From assembly GCF_031453975.1 (NCBI RefSeq), contig NZ_JAVDPW010000001.1, positions 124,001 to 188,000 of the forward strand: a stretch of DNA of 64,000 nt, written 5' to 3'. Position numbers and translations under genes: made by a program. Below, piece by piece: positions 53,050 to 62,028 of this stretch; position 1 is the stretch's first letter, and every line of letters begins with the position of its first letter. Under the pieces are notes generated by a model that saw nothing but the letters and a program-made list of their open reading frames with translations, was not told where the DNA came from and did no database searches. The stretch comes from Inquilinus ginsengisoli_A. Lineage in GTDB: Bacteria; Pseudomonadota; Alphaproteobacteria; DSM-16000; Inquilinaceae.

Positions 53050-54363
53050 GTGGCTGTCGCGATCGATGCGTTGGATATCACCGTGCTGGACGACCGCATC
53101 CGGGGCGTGCCGCCGGGGACCGCGCCGCTGCCGCTGGCGGCGGTGGCGGCGCAGGGCTGGCACCCCGCCGAAGGTGTGATGTCGCTGCCGGTGCTGACGC
53201 TGGACGAGGCCGCCTTCGCCGGCAACCGCGACCTGATGCTGCGCTATGCGGCGGAGCAGGGCGTGGCGATCGCGCCGCATGGCAAGACGCCGATGCTGCC
53301 GGAGCTGGCGGGGTCGCTGGTCGCGGCCGGGGCCTGGGGCGCCACCGTGGCCGACATCCGCCAGGCCGCGGTGATGCTGCATGCCGGGCTGAACCGCCTG
53401 ATCCTGGCCAACGAGGTCGGCGGCCTGGGCGGCGCCGGGCGCCTGGCCCGGCTGCTCGACGCCTATCCGCAGGCCGAGCTGTATCCCTTCGTCGATTCGG
53501 TCGAGGCGGCCCAGGCGCTTGACACCGCCTGGCGCGAGGCCGGGCGGCCGCCGCTGCCGGTGCTGGTCGAGATCGGTGCCGGCCGCGCCGGGGCCCGCGA
53601 CCTGGCCGCGGCCGAACGGGTGATCGCCGCGGTGGCGGCCAGCCAGGGCCGGCTGCGCCTGGCCGGCGTCGCCACCTATGAGGCCGCGGCGGCCAGCGCC
53701 GCCCCGGGCCGGGCCGAAGCCGTCGTCGCCGGGCTGGCCGAGCTGGCGGCGGCGACCTTCCAGCGCGTCCGCGCCGCGGCGGGCGCCGGCGCGCCGCTGA
53801 TTGTCACCGCCGGCGGGTCCTACTATTTCGACCTGGTGGTGCGCCATCTCGGCCCGGTGGTCGCGGCGGATGGCGCGGCGACGCTGGTGCTGCGCAGCGG
53901 GTCGCTGTTCCTGGGCGACCACGCCTTCACCGCCCGCGGCCTTGCCGAGATCGATGCGCGCCAGGGCTTCCGCATCGGCGGCGAGGTCCGCAGCGCGGCC
54001 CAGGGCTTCCGCCCGGCGCTGCGGCTGTGGGCCGAGGTGCTGTCGCGGCCGGAGCCCGGCCTGGCCCTGTGCGGTATGGGCATGCGCGACGTGTCCTACG
54101 ACCAGGACCTGCCGATGCCGCTGCGTCTGCACCGCAACGGCCGGGTGCTGGCCGATTTCGCCGGGCCGGACGACGCCCGGGTGGCCAAGCTGAACGACCA
54201 GCACAGCTTCCTGGCGCTGCGGCCGGACAGCCCGGTCGCGGTCGGCGACGTGGTCGAATTCGGCATTTCCCATCCCTGCACCTGCCTGGACCGCTGGCGC
54301 CTGGTCTGGGGCGTGGATGCGGCCGGCCGGGTCCGCACCGCCTATCCCACCCGCTTCGGCTGA
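53050..54363 (+). CDS. D-threonine aldolase / D-serine dehydratase-like PLP enzyme
   Basis: This 437-residue enzyme has an alanine-racemase-type barrel with the PLP lysine Lys79 in APHGKTPML and a C-terminal metal-linked beta domain with HPCTC (His and Cys as likely zinc ligands). The combination is typical of DSD1-like D-serine dehydratases, D-threonine aldolases and hydroxyaspartate dehydratases. It would break down a D-hydroxy-amino acid. GTG 53050 follows GGAAGG; ATG 53017 is the alternative start. It stands alone on the plus strand. Confidence 0.85.
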   Translation: MAVAIDALDITVLDDRIRGVPPGTAPLPLAAVAAQGWHPAEGVMSLPVLTLDEAAFAGNRDLMLRYAAEQGVAIAPHGKTPMLPELAGSLVAAGAWGATVADIRQAAVMLHAGLNRLILANEVGGLGGAGRLARLLDAYPQAELYPFVDSVEAAQALDTAWREAGRPPLPVLVEIGAGRAGARDLAAAERVIAAVAASQGRLRLAGVATYEAAAASAAPGRAEAVVAGLAELAAATFQRVRAAAGAGAPLIVTAGGSYYFDLVVRHLGPVVAADGAATLVLRSGSLFLGDHAFTARGLAEIDARQGFRIGGEVRSAAQGFRPALRLWAEVLSRPEPGLALCGMGMRDVSYDQDLPMPLRLHRNGRVLADFAGPDDARVAKLNDQHSFLALRPDSPVAVGDVVEFGISHPCTCLDRWRLVWGVDAAGRVRTAYPTRFG

Positions 54364-54373
54364 CGGCTGGCGG

Positions 54374-54979
54374 TCAGGCCCGCCGAAACACGACGCTGAG
54401 GTTGTTCGCCGGCATCTCGGTGACCGCCGGGCCTGCGAATCCGGCGGCGGCCGCCAGGGCGGCGACCGCCTCCAGGTCGCGCAGGCCCCAGGCCGGATCG
54501 CGGCTGCGCAGGCTGCGGTCGAATTCCTCGTTGCTCGGCGCGGTCGGCGCGCCGGCGCGGCGATACGGGCCGTAGAGGTACAAGGGTGCGCCGGGCGGCA
54601 GGAGGGCGGCGGCACCGCGCATCAGCCCTTCCGTCGCCGCCCAGGGCGAGATGTGGATCATGTTGATGCACAGCACCGCATTGGCCGCCGCGATCGGCCA
54701 GGGCGGCGCCGCCGCGTCCAGGACCAGGGGCGGGCGCAGATTGGCCAGGCCGCTCTCCGCCGCCCAGGCCGCGATGCTCTGCCGCGCCTCCGGGCTGGGG
54801 TCGGATGGCTGGAAGACCAGGTCCGGCATGGCTTGCGCGAAATGCAGGATGTGCTCGCCCGACCCGCTGGCGATCTCCAGCACCGTGCCGGCGCGGGGCA
54901 GCACCTCGCGCAGCACGGTCAGGATCGGGTCGCGGTTGCGCGCCGCGGCGGGGGCATGCTGGCGGTGATCGGTCATCAT
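54374..54979 (-). CDS. DUF938 SAM-dependent methyltransferase-like protein
   Basis: This 201-residue protein has the DUF938 pattern: AARNRDPILTVLREVLP, the SAM-binding GTVLEIASGSGEHILHFA (about 31-48), QPSDPSPEARQSI, NMIHISPWAATEGLM and FDRSLRSRDPAWGLRD. These proteins look like small-molecule methyltransferases of unknown substrate. Two adjacent ATGs (54979, 54976) are possible starts. Convergent with the PLP enzyme gene, 10 bases apart. Confidence 0.88.
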   Translation of the reverse strand: MMTDHRQHAPAAARNRDPILTVLREVLPRAGTVLEIASGSGEHILHFAQAMPDLVFQPSDPSPEARQSIAAWAAESGLANLRPPLVLDAAAPPWPIAAANAVLCINMIHISPWAATEGLMRGAAALLPPGAPLYLYGPYRRAGAPTAPSNEEFDRSLRSRDPAWGLRDLEAVAALAAAAGFAGPAVTEMPANNLSVVFRRA

Positions 54980-55088
54980 CCCGCCAGGATCGCACGCCGC
55001 CCCCGGCGATCCAACCGGGCGCGGTCGACTTCGGCGTGCCCTCCGGCCACACTGCGGCGCCAAGACACGCCGCGCGGCTGGAGACGCC

Positions 55089-55715
55089 ATGATCACCGTC
55101 CATCACCTCAACGATTCCCGGTCGCACCGCATCCTGTGGCTGCTGGAGGAACTCGGGCTGCCCTATGCGGTCGAGTACTACCGGCGCGATCCGCAGACCC
55201 GGCTGGCCCCGCCCGAGCTGCTGGCGGTGCATCCGCTGGGCAAGGCGCCGGTGATCGTCGATGACGGCCGGGTGATGGCCGAATCAGGCGCCATCATCGA
55301 CTACCTCATCCGCCGTCACGGCGGCGGCCGGCTGCAGCCGGCGCCCGACACGCCGGCCTATGACGACTATGTGCACTGGCTGCACTTCGCCGAGGGCTCG
55401 GCCATGCTGCCCTTGATCCTGAACCTCTATGCCGGGCGGCTGGGCGCGGCCGCGGCGCCGGTGCAGCCGCGGATCGACAGCCAGGTGGCCAGCCACCTCG
55501 CCTATGTCGACGGGGCGCTGCAGGGCCGGCCCTACCTGCTCGGCGATTCGCTGACCGCCGCCGACATCCAGCTCAGCTTCATCGGCGAGGTCGCCGGCGC
55601 CCAGGGCCGGCGCGGCGCCTATCCCGATCTCGACGGCTGGAACCGGCGGATGCAGGATCGCCCGGCCTACCAGGCCGCGGTGGCGAAGGGCGGCCCCTAC
55701 GCCCTGGCGCGCTGA
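55089..55715 (+). CDS. Glutathione S-transferase
   Basis: This 208-residue cytosolic protein has an N-terminal thioredoxin-like domain (HHLNDSRSHRILWLLEELGLPY at 5-26, GKAPVIVDDG, MAESGAIIDYL at about 62-72, the last binding glutathione) and a C-terminal helical domain (YLLGDSLTAADIQLSF). The catalytic residue is likely Ser10 or Ser12. It conjugates or reduces small electrophiles. Divergent from the DUF938 gene by 109 bases and 25 bases before the PcaD-like gene. Confidence 0.9.
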   Translation: MITVHHLNDSRSHRILWLLEELGLPYAVEYYRRDPQTRLAPPELLAVHPLGKAPVIVDDGRVMAESGAIIDYLIRRHGGGRLQPAPDTPAYDDYVHWLHFAEGSAMLPLILNLYAGRLGAAAAPVQPRIDSQVASHLAYVDGALQGRPYLLGDSLTAADIQLSFIGEVAGAQGRRGAYPDLDGWNRRMQDRPAYQAAVAKGGPYALAR

Positions 55716-55740
55716 CCCCACCCGACACGGAGCACCGACC

Positions 55741-56517
55741 ATGCCTCACGTCACCGTCGACGGATGCCGCCTGCACTATCGCCTCGATGGGGCGGAGGAT
55801 GCGCCGCCGCTGCTGCTGATCCACGCCGTCGGGGTCGATCTCGGCATGTGGGCGCCGCAGGCCGATCGCTTCGCCGGCCGCTTCCGGGTGCTGCGCTACG
55901 ACCATCGCGGCCATGGCGGCAGCGACGTGCCGGTGGGGGCCTACAGCCTCGACCGGCTGGGGCGGGATGCGGTCGGGCTGCTCGACGCGCTCGGCATCGC
56001 CCGGACCCATGTCGCCGGCCTGTCGATGGGCGGGATGGTGGCGCTGTGGCTCGGCATCCACGCGCCGGACCGGGTCGACCGGCTGGTGCCCTGCTGCACC
56101 ACCGCCTATGCCGGCGGCGCCGCGGTGTGGGACCCGCGGATCGCGGCGGTGCAGGCGGGCGGCATGGCGGCGCTGGCCGACGGCGTGATCGAGCGCTGGT
56201 TCACGCCGGGCTTCCGTAAGCGCGCGCCCGGCACCATCGCCGGCGTGCGCCAGACCCTGCTGGGCACCTCGCCGGAAGGCTATGCCGGCTGCTGCGCCGC
56301 GATCCGCGACATGGACCAGCGCGACGCGATCGGCCGCATCGCGGCGCCGACCCTGGTGATCTCGGGCGCGCACGACGCCGGCACCCCGCCGGAGCGGGGG
56401 CGGGAGATCGCCGCGGCGGTTCCGGGGGCACAATTCCTGGCCCTCGACGCCGCACACATCGCCAACATCGAACAGCCCGACGCCTTCGGCGCCGCGGTCG
56501 AAGATTTTCTGGGCTGA
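55741..56517 (+). CDS. Alpha/beta hydrolase, 3-oxoadipate enol-lactonase-like
   Basis: This 258-residue hydrolase has the PcaD pattern: LLIHAVGVDLGMWAPQ, YDHRGHGGSDVP, nucleophile Ser95 in GLSMGGM, acid Asp in SGAHDAGTPPE and His in DAAHIANIEQPDAF. That triad and the GSD-P-G segment match enol-lactonases of the beta-ketoadipate pathway. No other pca genes are in the window, so the role may be related but different, perhaps working with the glutathione S-transferase gene just upstream in the same operon. Confidence 0.85.
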   Translation: MPHVTVDGCRLHYRLDGAEDAPPLLLIHAVGVDLGMWAPQADRFAGRFRVLRYDHRGHGGSDVPVGAYSLDRLGRDAVGLLDALGIARTHVAGLSMGGMVALWLGIHAPDRVDRLVPCCTTAYAGGAAVWDPRIAAVQAGGMAALADGVIERWFTPGFRKRAPGTIAGVRQTLLGTSPEGYAGCCAAIRDMDQRDAIGRIAAPTLVISGAHDAGTPPERGREIAAAVPGAQFLALDAAHIANIEQPDAFGAAVEDFLG

Positions 56518-56530
56518 GACTTCGACCGAT

Positions 56531-57157
56531 CTACCCCGCCGGCCGTCTTGCGGCGGCCAGCAGCAGGCCGAAGCCGATCATCAGGCTGCCGGAAATGCGG
56601 TTGAGCCAGCGGAACGGCCGGGCGGTGCGGAAGACGCGGCCCAGCCGGGCGCCGATCAGGGCGTAGGCGGTGATCGCCACGACTTCCAGCACCAGGAAGC
56701 TGGCGCCGAGCAGGGCGAAGCTGGCGGCGTAGTCCGACGGCACCACGAATTGCGGGAAAAAGGCGGTGAAAACCAGGATCGCCTTCGGGTTGCCCGCGGC
56801 GACCCAGAACTCCTGCCGGATCAGGGCCTGCAACGGCTGCGGCCGGCCGGCGGCGTCGCGGTCCAGCACCGGCGCGTCGGCGCGCAGCAGCTTGATGCCG
56901 AGCCAGACCAGATAGGCGGCGCCTATCCACTTCACCGCCGCGAAGGCGACCTCCGAGGCGGTCAGCAGCGTGCCGAGGCCCAGCCCGGCGACCGCGATCA
57001 TGATGGCGAAGGCGACCAGCCGGCCCGATGCGGCGGCCACCGCGCGGAATGTGCCGTCGCGGGCGCCGTTCGACAGCGACAGCAGGTTGTTCGGCCCGAA
57101 CGCCATGTTGATGGCGAAGCAGGCGGGCAGGAAGAGCAGGTAGTCGTCGAGCGTCAT
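56531..57157 (-). CDS. LysE/RhtB-family amino acid exporter
   Basis: This 208-residue membrane protein has six hydrophobic segments and the LysE/RhtB features: FLPACFAINMAFGPNNLLSLSNGARDG near the start, AGNPKAILVFTAFFPQFV in the middle and RWLNRISGSLMIGFG near the end. It exports amino acids or related compounds. ATG 57157 follows GGAGACC. Tail to tail with the enol-lactonase-like gene (14 bases). Confidence 0.9.
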   Translation of the reverse strand: MTLDDYLLFLPACFAINMAFGPNNLLSLSNGARDGTFRAVAAASGRLVAFAIMIAVAGLGLGTLLTASEVAFAAVKWIGAAYLVWLGIKLLRADAPVLDRDAAGRPQPLQALIRQEFWVAAGNPKAILVFTAFFPQFVVPSDYAASFALLGASFLVLEVVAITAYALIGARLGRVFRTARPFRWLNRISGSLMIGFGLLLAAARRPAG

Positions 57158-57385
57158 GATCGGGTCTCCTCCGGCCTTGCCGGTCGGCACAGCCTGCCAG
57201 AGATCCGGCGCCGGTGGAACCGGCCGGCGGCGGCATGAAGGCGCCAGATATTCTGATGAATTGGAGTAATTTTCACAAAATTTGAACTCAATGGCTGAAG
57301 AATTTCATCTTGGATTCATGGGTGAAAGATCGGATTGTCCAGCATAGTTGGCCTTCATCTGCATGATGCCAGGACAAGGATTTCT

Positions 57386-58273
57386 GTGTCGATCTCTCCC
57401 GATGCCATCGCGATGCGGTTCTATCTTGGCGGCGTCGAACCGCTGCTGTTCCGGTTGCGGAAGCAGCCGCGGCTGCGCCTGTGGGGGCACAGCGCCGCCG
57501 ACCTGCCCGAGGCCCCGCTGACGCTGGAGGCGGAGGGCTGCACCGACGAGCGCTGCCGCCACATGGTCGAGAAGCATCGCGACTATCTCGCCAAATTCGC
57601 CCGGCGCGGCCCGGACGGCACCGCCGGCCTGTGGTACGGCACGCCCTGCCTGCTCGACCTCGACGGCTTCGCGGACGCCGCGGCCTATGAGCGGGACATC
57701 CGGAAGCACAGCTTCGGCTACATCCTGCGGGAGACGCGCAAGGCGGCCAAGGCCGGCTACCGCTGCCGGATGTTCGACCGCTTCGGCCAGGGCGACGACA
57801 TGCGCGACATCGAGGCGTCGAAGCTGTTCCGCTCCGGCGGGCCGGTGCCGCAGGCCTTCGCCCAGCGCTTCGGCCGGGGCAGCGGGGTGAAGGGCGACCC
57901 GTGGCTCGATTCGGCCTGCCCGGCGCATTGGGCGGCCGACTGGGGCGTCTTCGTCGACGATGGCGGGCGGGACCGGCTGGTCGGCACCATCGTGCTGCGC
58001 CGGATCGGCAACATCATCCGCATCGTCAGCTTCCTCGGCCATGCCGACCACCTGTCCTCGGGCGCGATGAAGCTGCTGTTCGTCGAGATCGTGCGCTGGC
58101 TGCTGCGCCGCGACGATCCGCGGGTGCTGGGCGCGCGCTTCCTGCTGTACGGCGCGGCGGAGCAGGGGCGGCTGGGGCTGCTGCACTGGAAGCGCCGGCT
58201 GCTGGTGCGGCCCTTCGTCTTCGCCGATCCGGACGGGCCGGTCACCTCAGGCGCCGGAATTCCCCGCGCATGA
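57386..58273 (+). CDS. Unrecognised protein, possibly FemAB/GNAT-like acyltransferase
   Basis: This 295-residue protein starts at GTG 57386 after AGGACAAGG; an alternative TTG lies upstream. The first 60 residues are basic and Leu-rich. The middle has DIRKHSFGYILRETRKAAKAGY and MRDIEASKLFRSGG, which recall the basic loop of FemAB-like aminoacyltransferases, and IIRIVSFLGHADHLSSGAMKLLFVEI later on resembles an acetyltransferase core. I do not claim the family. The upstream 149 bases are clearly A+T-rich, as for a promoter or transferred DNA. The 3' end overlaps the convergent DUF1579-like gene by 32 bases. Confidence 0.55.
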   Translation: MSISPDAIAMRFYLGGVEPLLFRLRKQPRLRLWGHSAADLPEAPLTLEAEGCTDERCRHMVEKHRDYLAKFARRGPDGTAGLWYGTPCLLDLDGFADAAAYERDIRKHSFGYILRETRKAAKAGYRCRMFDRFGQGDDMRDIEASKLFRSGGPVPQAFAQRFGRGSGVKGDPWLDSACPAHWAADWGVFVDDGGRDRLVGTIVLRRIGNIIRIVSFLGHADHLSSGAMKLLFVEIVRWLLRRDDPRVLGARFLLYGAAEQGRLGLLHWKRRLLVRPFVFADPDGPVTSGAGIPRA

Positions 58274-58706
58274 TCGGGGTGAAATCGGCCTGATCGGCCA
58301 GCCGGGTCTCGATCTCGTGGCGGAAGCGGTCGGGCCCGACGGTGAAGACCGACCGGCCGATGCCGCGCGGGGTGTGCTTGACCAGGATCAGCCGGTCGCC
58401 CTCCCAGCTGCCGCGCGACGGGGCCAGCGGCGGGAAGCCGTAGCTGTCGAACCAGAACCAGACGATCTCCTGCGCCGCCGGGTCGACCGTCAGCACGCCA
58501 TGCGCGTCGAAGCGGCAGCCGCCCGCCCGCTCCTCGGCGAAGTCGTGGATCAGCGACAGCCGGGCCGGATCGAAGCGGAAGTCCCAGCGCCCCTTCGCCG
58601 GGCCGCTGGGGCCCCAGGGGTTGGGGAACACCTCCTCCTCGCCCTCCCAGGCGCCTTCAAGGCGGGCGAGGGACTCGTGCAACGGGCCGGGGGTCAGGGG
58701 CGTCAT
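58242..58706 (-). CDS. DUF1579-like small beta-barrel protein
   Basis: This 154-residue protein has the DUF1579 or related pattern: HESLARLEGAWEGEEEVFPNPWG at the start, GRWDFRFDPARLSLIHDF, FWFDSYGF and GSWEGDRLILVKHTP. Members are lipocalin-like beta-barrels of unknown role. It is divergent from the AraC-type gene 50 bases away, which is its likely regulator. Confidence 0.75.
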   Translation of the reverse strand: MTPLTPGPLHESLARLEGAWEGEEEVFPNPWGPSGPAKGRWDFRFDPARLSLIHDFAEERAGGCRFDAHGVLTVDPAAQEIVWFWFDSYGFPPLAPSRGSWEGDRLILVKHTPRGIGRSVFTVGPDRFRHEIETRLADQADFTPIMRGEFRRLR

Positions 58707-58756
58707 CGGGGACCTCGATCGGGTGATGGCGGCACCCTAGCGGCCCGTGAAATGGC

Positions 58757-59518
58757 GTGCTAACCGGATCGGGCCCGCCAATTGCGCATTCTGGCCAGGT
58801 CGTGCCGATTGAGATCCGCCGCTTCCGCCATGACGGCCGTTTCGACGGCCCGATCCATGCCCATGGCCGCGGCCAGCTTTTCGCCCTCGACCATGGCACC
58901 GCCCTGATCCGCAGCGCCGCGGGCGACTGGATCATGCCGCCGGGCCGGCTGTGCTGGATGCCGGAAGGCGTGCCGCACGGCGTGCTGACGCTGGGGCCGG
59001 TGGCTGGGCTTAGTCTTTATTTCGATGCCGGGACAAGCGCGGGCCTGCCGGACCGGCCGCAGGTGCTGCGGGCGCCGCCGCTGGCCCTGTCGCTGCTGGT
59101 CCGGATCGCCGAGGTCGAGGCCGATGCGGACCGCCGCTCCCGGCTGCTGGCGGTGCTGCTGGACGAGTTGCGGGCGGCGCCGGAAGAGCCCCTGCGCCTG
59201 CCGACGCCGCGCGACCCGCGGCTGCGCCGGATGACCGCAACGCTGGCTGCGGACCCGGCCGATCCGCGCCGCCTCGACGACTGGGCGGCCGAACTGGCCC
59301 TGCCGAAGCGCACGCTGGTGCGGCGCTTCAAGGCAGAAACGGGGCTGAGCTTCGTGCAGTGGCGTCATCACGCCCGGCTGATCCGGGCGGCGGCGCTGCT
59401 CGGCGCCGGGGGTTCGGTGACCGACACGGCGTTCGCCGTCGGCTATGACAGCGTCAGCGCCTTCATCACCCGTTTCCGGGCCGGCTTCGGCGTGACCCCT
59501 GGGCGATTCTCCGAGTAG
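58757..59518 (+). CDS. AraC-family transcriptional regulator
   Basis: This 253-residue regulator has an N-terminal cupin sensor (HAHGRGQLFALDHGTALIRSAAG, MPPGRLCWMPEGVPHG) and a C-terminal double helix-turn-helix (about 165-250: DDWAAELALPKRTLVRRFKAETGLSFVQW, TDTAFAVGYDSVSAFITRFRAGFG). The GTG at 58757 and the GTG at 58802 are both possible starts. It most likely controls the divergent DUF1579-like gene. The effector is unknown. Confidence 0.88.
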   Translation: MLTGSGPPIAHSGQVVPIEIRRFRHDGRFDGPIHAHGRGQLFALDHGTALIRSAAGDWIMPPGRLCWMPEGVPHGVLTLGPVAGLSLYFDAGTSAGLPDRPQVLRAPPLALSLLVRIAEVEADADRRSRLLAVLLDELRAAPEEPLRLPTPRDPRLRRMTATLAADPADPRRLDDWAAELALPKRTLVRRFKAETGLSFVQWRHHARLIRAAALLGAGGSVTDTAFAVGYDSVSAFITRFRAGFGVTPGRFSE

Positions 59519-59609
59519 CCGCCGAATTGTGGCAGGCCGGACGGGGATCGGCCCAAAGAAACCATCTTCCCCCTCTCAACTGGCGATCGACCAGCAGCGG
59601 GGGAAGAGG

Positions 59610-59798
59610 ATGAGCCTGGACCACAATGACGCTTTCGACATCGAGCGGCCGGATGCCGACGAGGCCGCCCGGCATGCGCCGTCCATGACGGCACAGCCCG
59701 CTTGCGGCGGGGGCCGCTCGGCCGAGAACCGGGCCCGGATCGTCGCACATCTGCGCTCCACCCTGCTGATCGGCGACCGCTCGCAGGTCTGGGACTAG
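59610..59798 (+). CDS. Small protein of a new family (WD-end type), copy 1
   Basis: This 62-residue protein starts at ATG 59610 behind GGGGGAAGAGG. The first 30 residues are acidic (DHNDAFDIERPDADEAA), and the last 29 form a helix-like basic stretch NRARIVAHLRSTLL ending in WD. The same 29-residue ending without gaps, 13 identities, is found in the gene at 62029. The genes flank a two-component system. No signal or membrane segment. I know no family. It may be a small regulator or a secreted-peptide precursor. Confidence 0.6.
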   Translation: MSLDHNDAFDIERPDADEAARHAPSMTAQPACGGGRSAENRARIVAHLRSTLLIGDRSQVWD

Positions 59799-59805
59799 CG
59801 GCCGG

Positions 59806-61158
59806 TCAAGGGAACAGCAGCGACACTCTCAGCCCCGGGCGGTTGTCCGACAGCGCGACCGTGATGCGGTGCAGCTGGGCGGTGGCCGACACCAGGCTCA
59901 ACCCCAGCCCGTTGCCCGGCGTGTTGCGGCTCTGCTCCAGCCGGTAGAAGCGCTGGAACACCTTGTCGCGCTGCTCCTCCGGAATGCCGGGGCCGTCATC
60001 GGCGATCACCAGCTCGGCCCGCCCGTCGGGCCGGCGGGCCAGGTGGATGTCGATCTGGGTTCCGGGCGGCGTGTGGCGCAGCGCGTTCTCGATCAGGTTG
60101 GCGACCATCTGCGACAGCAGGTCGACGTCGCCCGTGACCTCGACCGGCGGCGGGCTGTCCCACCGGATGGTCTGGCCGCTTTCCTCGGCCGTCGGCTGGA
60201 ACACCTCGACCATGGTCGAGGTCAGCTCCGACAGGTCGCAGCGGGCGAAGCCCCGGCGCGCGCTGCCGGCCTCGAGCCGGGCGATGCGCAGCAGGGCGTT
60301 GAACACGGCCAGAAGCTGGTCCGCCTCGACGATCGCGCCCTCCACCGCCCGTTCGTATTCCGCCGTCGACCGTGATTTCAGCACCGCCCCCTCCAGCCTT
60401 TGGCGCAGCCGGCCCAGCGGGGTGCGCAGGTCGTGGGCGATGTCGGTGGAGACCTGGCGCAGCCCGTCCATCAGGGCCTCGATCCGGTCGAGCATGGTGT
60501 TGACGATGTCGGTCAGCCGGTCGAACTCGTCGCCGGTCTCGCGGCCCGGCAGGCGCTGGGTCAGGTCGCCGTCCATGATCTTCTGGCAGATGCGGTTGAT
60601 GGCATCGACCCGGCGCAGGACGCCGGCGCTGACCAGCAGCCCGCCGCCGACGCCGAGGATGGCGGTCGCCAGCAGGCTCCAGCCAAGGCCACGCAGCCAC
60701 AGCTCGCGGAGGTCCTCGAGCGGGGCGCGGTCGGCGGCGACCAGCAGGAATGCGCCATCCGGCAGGATCTTCCCGACGCCGCGGAGGTCGCGGTCGTCTC
60801 CGGGGGGGCCGGGGAGGCTCAGGTCCTGGGCCCCCGCCGTCGGCGGCATCACCGGCAGGTTGCCCACAAGGCGCTTGCCGTCGCGGTCCTGGTACAGGAA
60901 GAAGCCGGGGCTGTTCGGATCGCTCTTCAGGCTCTGTTCGATGTCCGAGGCGATCTCCTCGGGCGGATCGCGCGGATAGTCCTCGGTCAACTCGGCGACG
61001 ATGGCGGTCAGCGAGCCGTCGAACTGCCGTGCCGTATAGCCCGCGGTCGCCCAGTAGAGCACGCCGAGGATCGCCGCGACCGACAGGCCGAACACCCCGG
61101 TGTACAGCGCGGTCAGCCGGAAGCTGGTGGTGCGGAAGATCCTAACCGGGCGGGCCAA
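59806..61158 (-). CDS. Sensor histidine kinase, OmpR-partner type
   Basis: This 450-residue inner-membrane kinase has membrane spans at about 16-38 and 156-178 flanking a periplasmic sensor loop of ~115 residues, a HAMP region (INRICQKIMDGDLTQRLPG), phosphorylated His242 in DIAHDLRTPLGRLRQRLE and ATP-binding N, G1 and G2 boxes (NLIENALRHTPPG, ADDGPGIPE, GNGLGLSLV). The likely start is TTG 61158, within the response regulator's end, giving a 17-base overlap. The sensor domain has several Asp/Glu (acidic), as in PhoQ-like or cationic-peptide sensors, but the match is loose. Confidence 0.9.
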   Translation of the reverse strand: MARPVRIFRTTSFRLTALYTGVFGLSVAAILGVLYWATAGYTARQFDGSLTAIVAELTEDYPRDPPEEIASDIEQSLKSDPNSPGFFLYQDRDGKRLVGNLPVMPPTAGAQDLSLPGPPGDDRDLRGVGKILPDGAFLLVAADRAPLEDLRELWLRGLGWSLLATAILGVGGGLLVSAGVLRRVDAINRICQKIMDGDLTQRLPGRETGDEFDRLTDIVNTMLDRIEALMDGLRQVSTDIAHDLRTPLGRLRQRLEGAVLKSRSTAEYERAVEGAIVEADQLLAVFNALLRIARLEAGSARRGFARCDLSELTSTMVEVFQPTAEESGQTIRWDSPPPVEVTGDVDLLSQMVANLIENALRHTPPGTQIDIHLARRPDGRAELVIADDGPGIPEEQRDKVFQRFYRLEQSRNTPGNGLGLSLVSATAQLHRITVALSDNRPGLRVSLLFP

Positions 61159-61828
61159 GGCGGTACCCGGCGCCGCGGATAGTGGTCAGCAGCTCTCCGG
61201 CGAAGGGCCGGTCCAGCTTCCGTCGCAGCCGGCTGACATGGGCCTCGACCACATTGGTGGTGGGGTCGAAGCGCAGGTGCCAGACCTTTTCCAGCAGCAT
61301 CGTCCGGGTCACCACATGGCCGGCGTTGCGCAGGAGGTATTCGAGCAGCTGGAACTCCCGCGGCTGCAGCTCGATCGGCTGGCCGGCCCGGACCACGGTG
61401 CGGCGGATCAGGTCGACCTCGAGATCGGCGACGCGCAGCACCGTCTCGGCCGAGGCCTGGCGCGCCCGCCGGCCCAGCGCGTCGACCCGCGCCAGCAGTT
61501 CGGCCAGGGCGAAGGGCTTCGGCAGGTAGTCGTCGCCGCCAGCCTCCAGCCCGGCCACCCGCTCGTCGATGTCGCCGAGCGCGGTCAGGAACAGGACCGA
61601 GGTCCGGATGTCGGCGGCGCGCAGGCGCCGGACCAGGGCGAGGCCGTCCAGGCCGGGCACCATCCGGTCGACGATCAGCAGGTCGAAGGCGCCGCCGGCG
61701 GCGGCGAGGAAGCCGCGCGGACCTTCGGCCACGGTCTCGACCCGATGCCCTGCGCCGGCCAGGCCCTCGGCGACATAGGCCGCGGTGTCGGCATCGTCCT
61801 CGATCAGGAGAATCGTCAGCGTCTGCAA
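61142..61828 (-). CDS. Response regulator, OmpR/PhoB family
   Basis: This 228-residue regulator has an N-terminal receiver with acidic pocket EDD at 10-12, phosphorylated Asp54 in LLIVDRMVPG and Lys in YLPKPFAL, and a C-terminal winged helix (PREFQLLEYLLRNAGHVVTRTMLLEKVW, VEAHVSRLRRKLD). The start is TTG 61828 with GGGGA upstream. It is divergent from the small gene at 62029 across 200 A+T-rich bases and overlaps the kinase gene, so the pair is one operon and is likely to regulate the small genes on either side. Confidence 0.92.
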   Translation of the reverse strand: MQTLTILLIEDDADTAAYVAEGLAGAGHRVETVAEGPRGFLAAAGGAFDLLIVDRMVPGLDGLALVRRLRAADIRTSVLFLTALGDIDERVAGLEAGGDDYLPKPFALAELLARVDALGRRARQASAETVLRVADLEVDLIRRTVVRAGQPIELQPREFQLLEYLLRNAGHVVTRTMLLEKVWHLRFDPTTNVVEAHVSRLRRKLDRPFAGELLTTIRGAGYRLGPPG

Positions 61829-62028
61829 ATCGCATCCCCGGACAACAAGCTGTCAAAGATATGATATGCGATTTATCGCCGACGATCAGCCATTTTCCAA
61901 ATGTGGCGGAGGTTAATTATCGGTTAACTGGGGAAACTCTGTTCATATCGAACGGACGGAGAAGTAAATTCAGGAAACTGAAGGTCTGGTTTCTTTCTCT
62001 TGTTTATAAGTAGTGACAGGTGAAGCGG
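61829..62028. promoter_or_regulatory. A+T-rich divergent promoter region
   Basis: This 200-base interval separates the response regulator gene and the small WD-end gene. It is the most A+T-rich part of the window (for example TTAATTATCGGTTAAC, GTTTATAAG, and TGATATGCGATTTATCG near the regulator). It should hold both promoters, and perhaps the response regulator's own site. I cannot mark exact boxes. Confidence 0.45.

Noticed and set aside
59529..59609. Longer N-terminus for the small protein at 59610
   Set aside because: The ribosome site GGGGGAAGAGG points to ATG 59610, and the extra 27 residues (GIGPKKPSSPSQ) overlap the intergenic stretch after the AraC gene.
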